Of a stretch of DNA of 64,000 nucleotides, positions 26,617-34,774 are shown one piece after another; the first letter of the stretch is position 1, and each line of letters starts with the position of its first letter. The position numbers were made by a program, and so were the translations under genes. The DNA comes from Calothrix sp. NIES-2098. Its GTDB lineage: Bacteria; Cyanobacteriota; Cyanobacteriia; Cyanobacteriales; Nostocaceae. A model generated the notes under the pieces. It made no database searches and was not told where the DNA came from. It saw nothing but the letters and a program-made list of their open reading frames with translations. The stretch spans positions 2,912,001 to 2,976,000 of the forward strand of contig AP018172.1 of the NCBI GenBank assembly GCA_002368175.1, given 5' to 3'.

Positions 26617-26921
26617 GAATGACCTCGTGTGTTGTTTCCTTGTTTTGATGTCACCATCATAAGAACTGATATTTATCAACTACATGAGGCGAAAGTCATG
26701 AATACACCCATGACTTTAGTCATTATTTGCTGATAGGTAATAATAATAGACATTTAATGTAAATTAAACTAGATTTATCAAATCGCTTATAAAGTAGATA
26801 TTTTAATATTTCTTTGTAAATAAATTCAAATTATCTAAGTGGATGCGCGTAAATAAATATAACTACATCTAATTTTAATAGCTTGCATTAATCAAACTTC
26901 ATTAATCTCAATTTAAATAAC
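26617..26921. promoter_or_regulatory. Divergent promoter region between the Spy-like gene and the two-component system
   Basis: About 300 bases, AT-rich, between two divergently oriented start codons. Both promoters must lie here. A weak inverted repeat around catgactttagtcat (26707-26721) is seen, but no consensus operator can be named. Confidence 0.4.
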
Positions 26922-28130
26922 ATGAAACGTCCGATTCAATTTCACAATCATCCTTTTCGATTTCTACTTTATTTAGAGTGGATATTACTAGCGATCGCCA
27001 CAATAACGGCTGTCATGCCATATCCCTCACCGAAATTTTCTAGTCAGTTTCCAGAAGTAGCAACTGCCAGTTTAATTATTTTTGGATTGATGGGTTTGCG
27101 ATTACCAACTGGCAATCAAATAACTAAGATTATATACACCACTATTGAAGTTTTATTAATTTTAGTAACTGGCTTTGTTGGTGGAAGAACTTCGAGACTA
27201 TTTCCTTTTATCTATATAATTTTAGTAACTCGCAGTTGCTTAATTTTTAATTTACAAGGGCGATTAGTAGTTACATTTATCTCATTTATTTTATTTCAGC
27301 TAACATTGCAGCGGCGATTACATAATTTTCCCATATCACCACAAGCACAAGAGCGTTTTCAATTCTTTACCTTAAGCCTATCTCTATTATTTGGCTTAAG
27401 TTTAATTTTCGTATTATTGTTGATGAATACAGTATTATCTGAACGCCAAAGTCGTGAAGAATTAGCTATTGCTAACGAAAAACTGCGTCAATATGCTCTA
27501 CGAATTGAAAATCAAGCAACCCTAGAAGAACGTAATCGCATCGCGCGGGAAATTCATGATTCGTTAGGACATTCGCTGACAGCATTAAATTTGCAGCTAG
27601 AAACAGCTTTAAAACTTTCACAATCTAACCCCAGTAAAGCGCAAAGTTTTTTAGTGAGGGCTAAAGAATTAGGTTCTAAAGCTTTGCAGGATATCCGACA
27701 CTCTGTTTCTGCTATGCGTTCTCATCCCTTGCAAGATAAATCTCTGGAACAAGCAATTCAAGGACTATTAGAAGACTTTCAGCATACAAAAGGCTTTTCA
27801 CCAATTTGCATAATCAATTTAGAAAACTCTCTACCCAATGAATTTAAAACTGCTATCTATCGAATTATTCAAGAGTCATTGACGAATATATCCAAGTATG
27901 CAGAAGCCACAGAAGTTAGAATAGAAATTGATAAAACTCCTAGAGGTTTACGGTTAACTATTCAAGATAACGGGAAAGGCTTTGATTTTAAACAAAATAC
28001 TACAGGTTTTGGCTTGCAAAGTATGCGCGATCGCACTTTAGCACTTGGTGGAGTATTTAATATTATTAGCGCTCCTGGTGCTGGTTGTAAAATTACAGTT
28101 GATATTCCCCAAACGAGGTTAAATAAATGA
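26922..28130 (+). CDS. NarL/DesK-type sensor histidine kinase
   Basis: 402 residues. Residues 15-170 hold about five or six membrane segments (FLLYLEWILLAIATIT, LIIFGLMGL, FTLSLSLLFGLSLIFVLLL). A coiled coil leads to HisKA_3 with EERNRIAREIHDSLGHSLTA (His212), followed by an ATPase domain (IIQESLTNISKYAEAT, IQDNGKGFDF, GFGLQSMRDRT). Known: such kinases pair with LuxR/NarL regulators. The signal is sensed in or near the membrane. Its stop codon overlaps the regulator start by four bases (ATGA), so they are translated together. Confidence 0.94.
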   Translation: MKRPIQFHNHPFRFLLYLEWILLAIATITAVMPYPSPKFSSQFPEVATASLIIFGLMGLRLPTGNQITKIIYTTIEVLLILVTGFVGGRTSRLFPFIYIILVTRSCLIFNLQGRLVVTFISFILFQLTLQRRLHNFPISPQAQERFQFFTLSLSLLFGLSLIFVLLLMNTVLSERQSREELAIANEKLRQYALRIENQATLEERNRIAREIHDSLGHSLTALNLQLETALKLSQSNPSKAQSFLVRAKELGSKALQDIRHSVSAMRSHPLQDKSLEQAIQGLLEDFQHTKGFSPICIINLENSLPNEFKTAIYRIIQESLTNISKYAEATEVRIEIDKTPRGLRLTIQDNGKGFDFKQNTTGFGLQSMRDRTLALGGVFNIISAPGAGCKITVDIPQTRLNK

Positions 28131-28789
28131 TTAAAGTATTGTTAGTAGATGACCAAAATTTAATTCGGCAAGGATTAAGAGCATTATTAGAATTAGAAGA
28201 AGATTTAGAAATAGTCGGAGAAGCAGAAAATGGTAAAATGGCACTCGATCTAATTGCGGAATTACATCCAAATGTAGTGCTAATGGATATTAGAATGCCG
28301 ATTATGGATGGAGTAGCAGCTACTAGAGAAATTCAAAAGCGTTTTAGCAATATTAAAGTTTTAGTATTAACAACTTTTGATGATGATGAATATGTCAAAG
28401 CAGCCCTACAAAGTGGCGCAATGGGTTATTTACTCAAAGATACACCATCAGAAGAATTAGCTTTTGCTATCCGCGCTGTTGATAAAGGTTACACTCAACT
28501 GGGCCCGGGAATTGTCAAAAAACTGTTGACTCAGTTTCCTAGTTTAGAAGCAAATCAATCACCACCAATACCTCCTAGTTTGGCAGAACTTACTCCAAGA
28601 GAAAAAGAGGTTTTATGTTTAATTGCTCAAGGTGCTAGTAACCGAGAAATTGCCCAAAAACTCTATATTTCTGAGGGTACGGTAAAGAATCATGTTACTA
28701 ATATGTTAAATCGCTTAAATTTACGCGATCGCACTCAAGCAGCAATTTTTGCTAATACATATTTATCATATTTAAATGTAGTTGAGTAA
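28127..28789 (+). CDS. NarL/LuxR-family response regulator
   Basis: 220 residues. Receiver domain 1-120: LLVDDQNLIRQGLRAL, phospho-Asp54 in VLMDIRMPIMDG, LTTFDDDEYVKAAL and GYLLKDT. Linker about 125-150, then the LuxR-type helix-turn-helix (LTPREKEVLCLIAQGASNRE, IAQKLYISEGTVKNHVTNML). It partners the kinase encoded immediately upstream. Probable targets are unknown; the divergent Spy-like gene is a reasonable candidate. Confidence 0.95.
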   Translation: MIKVLLVDDQNLIRQGLRALLELEEDLEIVGEAENGKMALDLIAELHPNVVLMDIRMPIMDGVAATREIQKRFSNIKVLVLTTFDDDEYVKAALQSGAMGYLLKDTPSEELAFAIRAVDKGYTQLGPGIVKKLLTQFPSLEANQSPPIPPSLAELTPREKEVLCLIAQGASNREIAQKLYISEGTVKNHVTNMLNRLNLRDRTQAAIFANTYLSYLNVVE

Positions 28790-28828
28790 TTATGAATTAA
28801 ATTCTTAAACTTTATGCAAGAGGTAAAT

Positions 28829-29176
28829 ATGGATGAAACCGTAACTTTATATCGCCCTACTGGCCCAAAAGAATTAGAACTAGTTAAACAAAGCGGTTAC
28901 ACTAAATGGCCGCCGAGATTACCCGAACAACCAATTTTTTACCCAGTTACAAACGAGCAATATGCTAAAGAAATTGCTACTAAATGGAATGTTAGAGATA
29001 GTGGCGTAGGTTATGTGACACGCTTTGAAGTCAAAAAAGTATTCATGGATAAATATGAAATTCATCAAGTAGGCGCATCATATCATACAGAATGGTGGAT
29101 TCCAGCTGAGGAGTTAGAAGAGTTAAACAATAACATTGTGAGACGCATCGAAGTCATTGGCGAATTTCGTAAGTAG
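28829..29176 (+). CDS. Small conserved protein (often labelled ADP-ribosylation/crystallin J1)
   Basis: 115 residues from ATG 28829, with GAGG five bases upstream; an ATG at 28814 would add five residues. Motifs: VTLYRPTGPKELELVKQSGY, WPPRLPEQPIFYPV, WNVRDSGVGYVTRFEV and EWWIPAEELEELNNNIV. I recall highly similar proteins in many bacteria carrying the label above; no activity has been shown for them as far as I know. It is about 40 bases downstream of the response regulator and may be on the same transcript. Confidence 0.7.
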   Translation: MDETVTLYRPTGPKELELVKQSGYTKWPPRLPEQPIFYPVTNEQYAKEIATKWNVRDSGVGYVTRFEVKKVFMDKYEIHQVGASYHTEWWIPAEELEELNNNIVRRIEVIGEFRK

Positions 29177-29221
29177 TTTAGATTGGCTAACTTATACCAA
29201 GTTGCAATCAAATATAGTATT

Positions 29222-29250
29222 GTCATTGCGACCGTAGGGAAGCAATCTCA
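29222..29250. repeat. Fragment of the MITE interior
   Basis: The stretch gtcattgcgaccgtagggaagcaatctc corresponds to the gtcattgcga ... gcaatc core of the MITE-like copies at 34245 and 52992, without the terminal inverted repeats. It lies between two convergent genes. Confidence 0.5.
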
Positions 29251-29304
29251 TTAATTCTGATGTACTACAACAGACTGCAACTTAATATGAGAAACAAGCA
29301 ATAG

Positions 29305-29730
29305 TTAATTAAATAATGCCAAACATTCATTTCTTAAAATCCCTTTGGTCACTTTGATATTTCTAAAGGACTTCGCAATCACCTCTTCACAAAAAATATC
29401 AATTTGTGACTGATTTATAGCAATCAAATCTTGAATTGAAACAGCATACACAATTTCTGAGATACCCGTCCAAACACAAGCAGTTGCACACATTGGACAA
29501 GGTTCGCCAGTTGTGTAGATAGTATAACCCTCCAAAGAAGGATTTTTAAGTTTAGCTGTTAAACTACGAATAACATTGATTTCCGCATGAGCAGATGGAT
29601 CGTTATCTCGTCTTACAGTATTATGAGCTACGGCAACTACTTCGTTATCTTTCACAATTACTGCACCATAAGGCGCATCACCTTTTTTTGCCTCTACCAA
29701 CGCTAGCTGCATAAAATATTCATGGTTCAT
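29305..29730 (-). CDS. Nucleoside/base deaminase (CDA family)
   Basis: 141 residues. Zinc motifs of the cytidine/deoxycytidylate deaminase fold: SAHAEINVIRS (H48, catalytic E50) and GEPCPMCATACVW (C78 and C81). The start MNHEYFMQLALVEAKKGDAP and PYGAVIVKD resemble guanine deaminase (GuaD) and tRNA adenosine deaminase (TadA) relatives. The EPCPMC order and VYAVSIQDLI favour a guanine-deaminase-like group, but the substrate cannot be settled. Monocistronic. Confidence 0.88.
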   Translation of the reverse strand: MNHEYFMQLALVEAKKGDAPYGAVIVKDNEVVAVAHNTVRRDNDPSAHAEINVIRSLTAKLKNPSLEGYTIYTTGEPCPMCATACVWTGISEIVYAVSIQDLIAINQSQIDIFCEEVIAKSFRNIKVTKGILRNECLALFN

Positions 29731-29820
29731 AATAGTTAGAATGTAAAAAAGCTACTTGTTAAGAATATCTTATTTTGCCTATTATTTCTGCGAACTACTG
29801 AAAAATAGCTAGAGTTAATT

Positions 29821-30600
29821 ATGTTACTTAGCAGAGAAAAAACCGAATTCTACTTAACAGATATAGAAACACCAGTAGGTCAAAGAATTAATTTAACTAT
29901 TGCTGGACTGGTTTTGTTATCTTCAGGAATTTTTGTAGCTGAAACTTATAATATTCCTGATTTTGTCCGCTTTCAATTAAATCTTGTAGACACTGCAATT
30001 TTTATCATTTTTGCAGTTGAGTATGGATTGCGTTTGTGGAGTGCAGAAAATAAACTTAAGTATTTTTTGAGTATATATTCAATTATTGACTTAATAGCTA
30101 TTTTACCATTTTTTCTGGGGGCAGTGGATCTCAGCTTTATTCGCTTGCTGAGATGGTTTCGGATTTTAAGGTTAATCAGATTTATCGACAAAAGATTTTT
30201 CTTTGGCAGTGTTAGTAGTGAAGATGGAGTAATATTTGCTCGGATATTATTTACATTATTTGCGATTATATTTGTTTATTCAGGCTTAATTTATCAAGTT
30301 GAGCATCCTGTCAATCCCCAAGTTTTCACAACTTTTTTGGATGCCTTATATTTTTCAATTGTCACGATGACAACTGTGGGTTTTGGTGATGTGACACCAG
30401 CTTCAGAATTAGGTCGTGGGCTAACAGTATTGATGATTTTGACAGGTATTGCACTAATTCCTTGGCAAGTGGGAGATTTAATTAAGCGATTGGTGAAAAC
30501 TGCTAACCAAGTAGAAATAATTTGTTCGGGATGTGGTTTAGCTTTTCACGATGCAGATGCGGGATTTTGTAAAAGGTGTGGGGCGAAGTTACCTAAGTAA
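29821..30600 (+). CDS. Voltage-gated-type potassium channel with C-terminal zinc ribbon
   Basis: 259 residues, six membrane segments. S4-like voltage sensor: FIRLLRWFRILRLIRFIDKR, with Arg at regular intervals. Pore helix and selectivity filter: IVTMTTVGFGDVTP, the K+ signature. After S6 comes a short cytoplasmic tail ending in a zinc-ribbon-like CSGCGLAF ... CKRCGAKLPK (two CxxC). Most bacterial Kv channels lack such a tail; it could sense metal or redox state or help tetramer assembly (inference). Located in the plasma or thylakoid membrane. Confidence 0.9.
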   Translation: MLLSREKTEFYLTDIETPVGQRINLTIAGLVLLSSGIFVAETYNIPDFVRFQLNLVDTAIFIIFAVEYGLRLWSAENKLKYFLSIYSIIDLIAILPFFLGAVDLSFIRLLRWFRILRLIRFIDKRFFFGSVSSEDGVIFARILFTLFAIIFVYSGLIYQVEHPVNPQVFTTFLDALYFSIVTMTTVGFGDVTPASELGRGLTVLMILTGIALIPWQVGDLIKRLVKTANQVEIICSGCGLAFHDADAGFCKRCGAKLPK

Positions 30601-30785
30601 TTCGTCCTTTGTCATTTGGAATAGAGTTTTACGTATTGTGGTACGTGTAGTATAATTGTAATGCAAATAGTTTCCGTAAACGTTGTAACTCATGCTGTAG
30701 AGATAGATTGTTCCTTTCAATTTGGGGAATTATTAAGTTTGAATTCTCTCAAAAGCAAGTGGTGTGCTGAACAGGAGTAAACTTT

Positions 30786-31739
30786 ATGGATGCCTTGCTA
30801 CATAATCCAATTGCAGATATGTACGGGCCGGATTTTCTACTGTTGTATGGCTGTATCATTATCTTGACACTGTTAGTTTGTGGTTGGCTCATACAAGATC
30901 CCACAAAAAACCAACCTTTACCCTTAATTCCCAGCGAACCAGATCCCTACGAAATTGCTTACTTGCGTTCGGGAACAGTAGAAGTGGTAAAGGTAGCAAT
31001 TTTGAATTTAATTCAGAGAGGTTATTTACAACTTGCTGAACAATTAATTAGCCAAGCACCAAATCACAATAATCTGTCTGAGTTACAGCCTCTAGAACAG
31101 CAAGTTTTTTCTAGTTTTTCCTCGTCTCCAGCGCTAAAATCCATCAATTCAATAGCTGAGAAAGTAGAACCTTACTGTCAAATTTATGCAGAAGAGCTAG
31201 ATAACGAGCAACTGCTATACGATCAAAAATGGCAAAAATCGAATATTCAAGTAGGCTTGATTGCGGCGACAATTATTTTTAGCCTGGGGGGTTATAAGCT
31301 ACTCATCGCTTTAGGAAAGGGACGCCATAATGTCGGGTTTTTGATAGTTATGGGTGTCTTATCGATTATCGGTATTTTATGGTTTGTGAGCAAGCGATCG
31401 CGCTTAAGTTTGCGAGGTCAAGCTTATCTCCAACAACTCCAACAAACCTTTGCAGAGGCGAAAACCAAGGTCAAATTTAGCATCCCTTCTGCATTTGAAT
31501 ACAACTTGGTTGTAGCATTATTTGGCGTTGAGGCTTTAGCTGGCACTTCCTACGATTCATACTACAAAGTATTCTTTCCTCCAACATACTCTAGAACAAG
31601 TAGCCGACAAAGCAAATCGTCAAATGGTTCCTGTAGTAGTAGTTCTAGCTGTAGTTCTTGTAGTAGTGGGAGTTCTTGCAGCAGTGGTAGTTCCTGCGGT
31701 GGTGGCTGCGGTGGCTGCGGCGGTGGTTGTGGCGGTTAG
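30786..31739 (+). CDS. TIGR04222-like membrane protein with Ser/Cys/Gly tail, candidate MNIO substrate 1
   Basis: 317 residues with an AGGAG ribosome site. One N-terminal membrane helix (LLLYGCIIILTLLVCGWL), a conserved cytoplasmic part (LPLIPSEPDPYEIAYLRSG, ILNLIQRGYLQL), then two membrane helices (VGLIAATIIFSLGGY, VGFLIVMGVLSIIGILWF) around KGRHN. A soluble segment ends in the tail from about residue 278: SSNGSCSSSSSC then CSSCSSGSSC and CGGGCGGCGGGCGG, eight Cys. This matches my recollection of the TIGR04222 membrane-protein family. With the DUF692 enzyme three genes on, the Cys tail is a candidate for post-translational modification or metal binding. The paralogue starts 12 bases after the stop. 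Confidence 0.85.
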   Translation: MDALLHNPIADMYGPDFLLLYGCIIILTLLVCGWLIQDPTKNQPLPLIPSEPDPYEIAYLRSGTVEVVKVAILNLIQRGYLQLAEQLISQAPNHNNLSELQPLEQQVFSSFSSSPALKSINSIAEKVEPYCQIYAEELDNEQLLYDQKWQKSNIQVGLIAATIIFSLGGYKLLIALGKGRHNVGFLIVMGVLSIIGILWFVSKRSRLSLRGQAYLQQLQQTFAEAKTKVKFSIPSAFEYNLVVALFGVEALAGTSYDSYYKVFFPPTYSRTSSRQSKSSNGSCSSSSSCSSCSSGSSCSSGSSCGGGCGGCGGGCGG

Positions 31740-31751
31740 GGAGAAAAAAAT

Positions 31752-32807
31752 ATGTCAAATCAACCAATTCCCAGTTCGCTAACAGAAGCGCCAAAAATTA
31801 AGTTACTAATTGCTACCGTGGCAATATTGGTAGTCGTGGCGATCGCTAAAATAGTTCCAGATATGCGAGGGACGGACTTTCTGTGGTTGTATGGTGCAGT
31901 TATCACCATCACACTGTTAGGATGTGCGTGGCTAGTACAAGACTCTACAAAAGACCAAACTTTACCTTTAATTCCGGCCGAACCAGATGCTTACGAGATT
32001 GCTTACTTGCGTTCCCAAGAAATGGGAGTTGCGAAGGTAGCAGTGATGGACTTAATCCAACGTGGTTATTTACAAATCGCTGAAGATTCTATCAAGCAAG
32101 CAGAAAATCATGGTGATGTATCTGCACTAACACCAATACAGCGCGAAGCATTTGATTGGTTTGCTGTCTCAACTCAAGTCAGATCGTCTGGATACTTGTT
32201 AGCCAGTAAGCTACAGCCGCACTGTGCAGTTTATCAACAGCAACTCCAAAATCAGCAACTTCTAAATTCTGAGCAAGTGAAATTTTGGAGACAAGGAATT
32301 GGCGGGATAGGAACGTTGATTATTGGCGGTTTGGGTAGTTTTAAGTTGGTAGTAGCTTCATTACATGGACGCCATAACGTAGGTTTTCTTATCGTAATGG
32401 GGTTTTTTTCATTACAGCTTCTATGGACTGTCTGCCGAACAAATCGTCTTAGCAGTCTGGGGGGAAATTACCTGAAACAACTGGAAACAACATTTGGGCA
32501 ATTGAAACAGAAAATCAAAGCTGATATTCCTGAAGGAACATTCGCGCAGTTAAAACAAAAAGTAGAAATTGGTATTCCTTCGTCGTTGGAATACAACTTG
32601 GTTGTGGCACTCTATGGCTTTGAAGTACTGACAGGGACGCGCTACGACCGATATCAAAATATCTTCTCACCTGTTATGAATACTGCCAGTTGGCAAAGTA
32701 ATGGTAGCAGCGGTGGGTGTGGAGTTGGTGGTTGTGGAGGTGGTGGCTGCGGTGGTGATGGTGGTGGCTGCGGCGGTTGCGGTGGTTGTGGCGGTGGTGG
32801 GGATTAA
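31752..32807 (+). CDS. TIGR04222-like membrane protein with Cys/Gly tail, candidate MNIO substrate 2
   Basis: 351 residues, clear paralogue of the preceding protein (LPLIPAEPDAYEIAYLRSQE, LHGRHNVGFLIVMGF, IPSSLEYNLVVALYGFEVLT). It has an additional N-terminal membrane helix (IKLLIATVAILVVVAIAKIV) and an internal duplication (TFGQLKQKIKADIP / TFAQLKQKVEIGIP). The tail is nearly pure Gly and Cys (GGCGVGGCGGGGCGG, DGGGCGGCGGCGGGGD) with six Cys and no Ser block. A GGGAG site precedes the ATG. The next gene starts three bases after the stop, so translation is probably coupled. Confidence 0.85.
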   Translation: MSNQPIPSSLTEAPKIKLLIATVAILVVVAIAKIVPDMRGTDFLWLYGAVITITLLGCAWLVQDSTKDQTLPLIPAEPDAYEIAYLRSQEMGVAKVAVMDLIQRGYLQIAEDSIKQAENHGDVSALTPIQREAFDWFAVSTQVRSSGYLLASKLQPHCAVYQQQLQNQQLLNSEQVKFWRQGIGGIGTLIIGGLGSFKLVVASLHGRHNVGFLIVMGFFSLQLLWTVCRTNRLSSLGGNYLKQLETTFGQLKQKIKADIPEGTFAQLKQKVEIGIPSSLEYNLVVALYGFEVLTGTRYDRYQNIFSPVMNTASWQSNGSSGGCGVGGCGGGGCGGDGGGCGGCGGCGGGGD

Positions 32808-32810
32808 GAA

Positions 32811-33647
32811 ATGATATTATCCCATCTCCCGACTTTAGGTGTAGGGTTAGGTTTTCGCGAACCATTTAAAAGCGATTTATTTCTCAACCGTCAGCAAGTA
32901 GATTTTCTGGAAATTGTTTGCGAACATTATCTAGATGCACCTTGGCAAAAACAGCAGGAATTAGAAGTACTTGCGGCGCATTTCCCGATAATTCCCCATG
33001 CTATTAATCTGTCGTTAGGTAGTGCTGAAGGTTTGGATCGAGATTATTTAAAAAAGCTAGCAGCGCTAATTAAACAGCTTAATCCCCCTTGGTGGAGCGA
33101 GCATATCTGCTTTACCAAAGCTGGTGGTGTTGATATCGGACATTTGTCACCGCTACCTTATACCCAGGAAGCTGTGGAAGTTGTTTGTCGCAATATAGCT
33201 GAGGTGCGTCGCTGGATTGATGTGCCATTGATTTTGGAAAATATCACTTATATGGTGACGCTACCCGGTGCTGAGATGACAGAGGCGCAGTTTTTGGCAG
33301 AAATAGTAGAACGTGCTGATTGTGGGTTGCTATTGGATGTGACAAACCTACATACAAATTCTGTGAATCATGGCTACAACGTGCAGGAATTTCTCCAACA
33401 ATTACCTATAGAACGTGTGGTACAGTTGCATTTCGTTGGCGGACATTGGCATGATGGTGTATTGATTGACAGCCATTCCCAGTCAACACCAGCCGAGGTT
33501 TGGCAACTCATGGATGAAGTGTTAGCCAAGGTTGCAGTTAAAGGGATTGTTTTAGAAAGAGATGAAAACTTGCCACTGTTTGCAGAATTGCTAGGAGAAC
33601 TGCAACAAGCAAGGCAAATCGGCAGGAGTCATCATAGATGGGGTTAG
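32811..33647 (+). CDS. DUF692 family protein (multinuclear non-haem iron oxidase, MNIO)
   Basis: 278 residues, the usual DUF692 length. TIM-barrel segments with expected metal ligands: FLEIVCEHYLD, IIPHAINLSLG, WSEHICFTK, LILENITYM, LLLDVTNLHTNS, LHFVGGHWHDG, IDSHSQST and ERDENLP supply the Glu, His, Asn and Asp set. Known: characterised relatives (MbnB of methanobactin, TglH, bufferin enzymes) use two or three irons and O2 to modify Cys in ribosomal peptides, with a partner protein. Here the two Cys-rich proteins upstream are the obvious candidate substrates. Overlaps the next gene by ten bases. Confidence 0.9.
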   Translation: MILSHLPTLGVGLGFREPFKSDLFLNRQQVDFLEIVCEHYLDAPWQKQQELEVLAAHFPIIPHAINLSLGSAEGLDRDYLKKLAALIKQLNPPWWSEHICFTKAGGVDIGHLSPLPYTQEAVEVVCRNIAEVRRWIDVPLILENITYMVTLPGAEMTEAQFLAEIVERADCGLLLDVTNLHTNSVNHGYNVQEFLQQLPIERVVQLHFVGGHWHDGVLIDSHSQSTPAEVWQLMDEVLAKVAVKGIVLERDENLPLFAELLGELQQARQIGRSHHRWG

Positions 33648-34198
33648 CACAAACACAACAAGTTTTAGCCCAACTTTACACCAATAGTGAATTGAGACAG
33701 CGTTTCTTTGCTAACCCGCAAATCGTTGGCGCAGAGTTGGGGTTGAGTGATGAAGAGACACAGCAGTTATCGCAAATCTCTGCACAGCAGGTAAATATTT
33801 TTGCGAATTCTCTCAAGTGGAAGCGGTTGGGAGAAGTGCGCGAACTACTACCACGAACTGCACGGGTGTTGGGTAAAAACTTCAACGATCTATTTTGGCG
33901 ATATGCAGAAACCCATTTACCACAGGGTGTCAAGAAACATCGAGAAGATGCGATCGCATTTGCTAACTTCATCCAACAACAAGAGATTGACCCAGCCTGG
34001 GTAAAGGATTTGGTACGCTACGAAAAAATGTGGCTATTGGCTTATGAATCTCATCGTTACTTGCAGGTGTGCTGGTTTCATTATCCCATTGACAAATTAG
34101 GGACTAACCAAGAAATTCATCGCCAATTAACTTTAGCAATTTGGTGGCGTTTAAAAGAGCGATCGCCACTACATCATATCGTGTTACCCAATTCCTAA
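33638..34198 (+). CDS. MNIO partner protein (putative substrate-recognition subunit)
   Basis: 186 residues, mostly helical: LAQLYTNSELRQRFFANP, ELGLSDEETQQLSQISAQQV, ARVLGKNFNDLFWRYAETHL, WVKDLVRYEKMWLLAYESHR. No catalytic motif is visible. Its start overlaps the stop of the DUF692 gene, as seen for MbnB/MbnC-type enzyme-partner pairs. The helix ...NPQIVGAELGLS.EE resembles leader-binding partner proteins in organisation, not demonstrably in sequence. I infer that it presents the Cys-rich substrate to the MNIO. It ends the operon; a MITE-like element follows. Confidence 0.75.
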   Translation: MGLAQTQQVLAQLYTNSELRQRFFANPQIVGAELGLSDEETQQLSQISAQQVNIFANSLKWKRLGEVRELLPRTARVLGKNFNDLFWRYAETHLPQGVKKHREDAIAFANFIQQQEIDPAWVKDLVRYEKMWLLAYESHRYLQVCWFHYPIDKLGTNQEIHRQLTLAIWWRLKERSPLHHIVLPNS

Positions 34199-34244
34199 AT
34201 CTCACAAGATTATCAAATTTCTACACAAGGCTGGGACAAAAAGT

Positions 34245-34376
34245 CATATGATGTCCGGCAAATTACCCCTAATATGTCATTGCGAGTGAAACGCAGTGGA
34301 ACGACGCAATCGCGGGGTTTTTGAGATTGCTTCCCTCCGGTCGCAATGACGTCGGTTTGAACGGACATGATATCAG
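34245..34376. mobile_element. MITE-like element, copy 2 (best-preserved ends)
   Basis: The ends atatgatgtccggcaaatta and cggacatgatatc form imperfect terminal inverted repeats of about 12 bases (ATATsATGTCCG). The interior contains gtcattgcgagtgaaacgca and ggtcgcaatgac. It has no gene and is about 130 bases long. It separates the MNIO operon from the graspetide-type cassette. Confidence 0.75.
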
Positions 34377-34492
34377 CAATATTTTCTCATCTCCCCTACT
34401 TCTCCCCGATTGTTTATTACTTTACTAAATATCAACTTGATTAAAGCCATTGAGAAATGGTTTTAACTCAACTCTCCAATAGGAAAAAGTAT

Positions 34493-34774
34493 ATGAACTA
34501 TAAAACCAGTTTGTTACCCGCAGTGATGTTGTCTGTTGCGGCTATTAATACTCTTACTGTAGCAGCGTCGGCCAATGCCGCTTCAGCAACTAACGGAGAA
34601 CAAGCAGTTCCTGCTGTTTTAAGCGTCCGTCCGCCCTCTGAGTATCCCGTACCAGAAAGACTTACCCAATACACGCATACCATTGCTGATGCTACCAATC
34701 TCTCTATGAGAAATGAGCATTGTGCCACCATCTCAGGTAGTGATAGCGGATGGGATGACAGTGACTGCTTCTAA
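34493..34774 (+). CDS. Putative graspetide (ATP-grasp) precursor peptide with signal-peptide-like leader
   Basis: 93 residues from ATG 34493, with AGGA eight bases upstream; an ATG at 34457 is possible but has no site. The N-terminus MNYKTSLLPAVMLSVAAINT ... VAASANAASA is a convincing Sec-type signal with an AxA site near residue 29. A middle leader region (PPSEYPVPERLTQYTHTIAD) precedes a Ser/Asp-rich end, TISGSDSGWDDSDCF, with hydroxyl and carboxylate residues suitable for ester cross-links. The ATP-grasp gene overlaps its 3' end by 20 bases. Known for graspetides: the ligase joins Asp/Glu to Ser/Thr/Lys side chains. The signal peptide on such a precursor is unusual. Confidence 0.7.
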   Translation: MNYKTSLLPAVMLSVAAINTLTVAASANAASATNGEQAVPAVLSVRPPSEYPVPERLTQYTHTIADATNLSMRNEHCATISGSDSGWDDSDCF

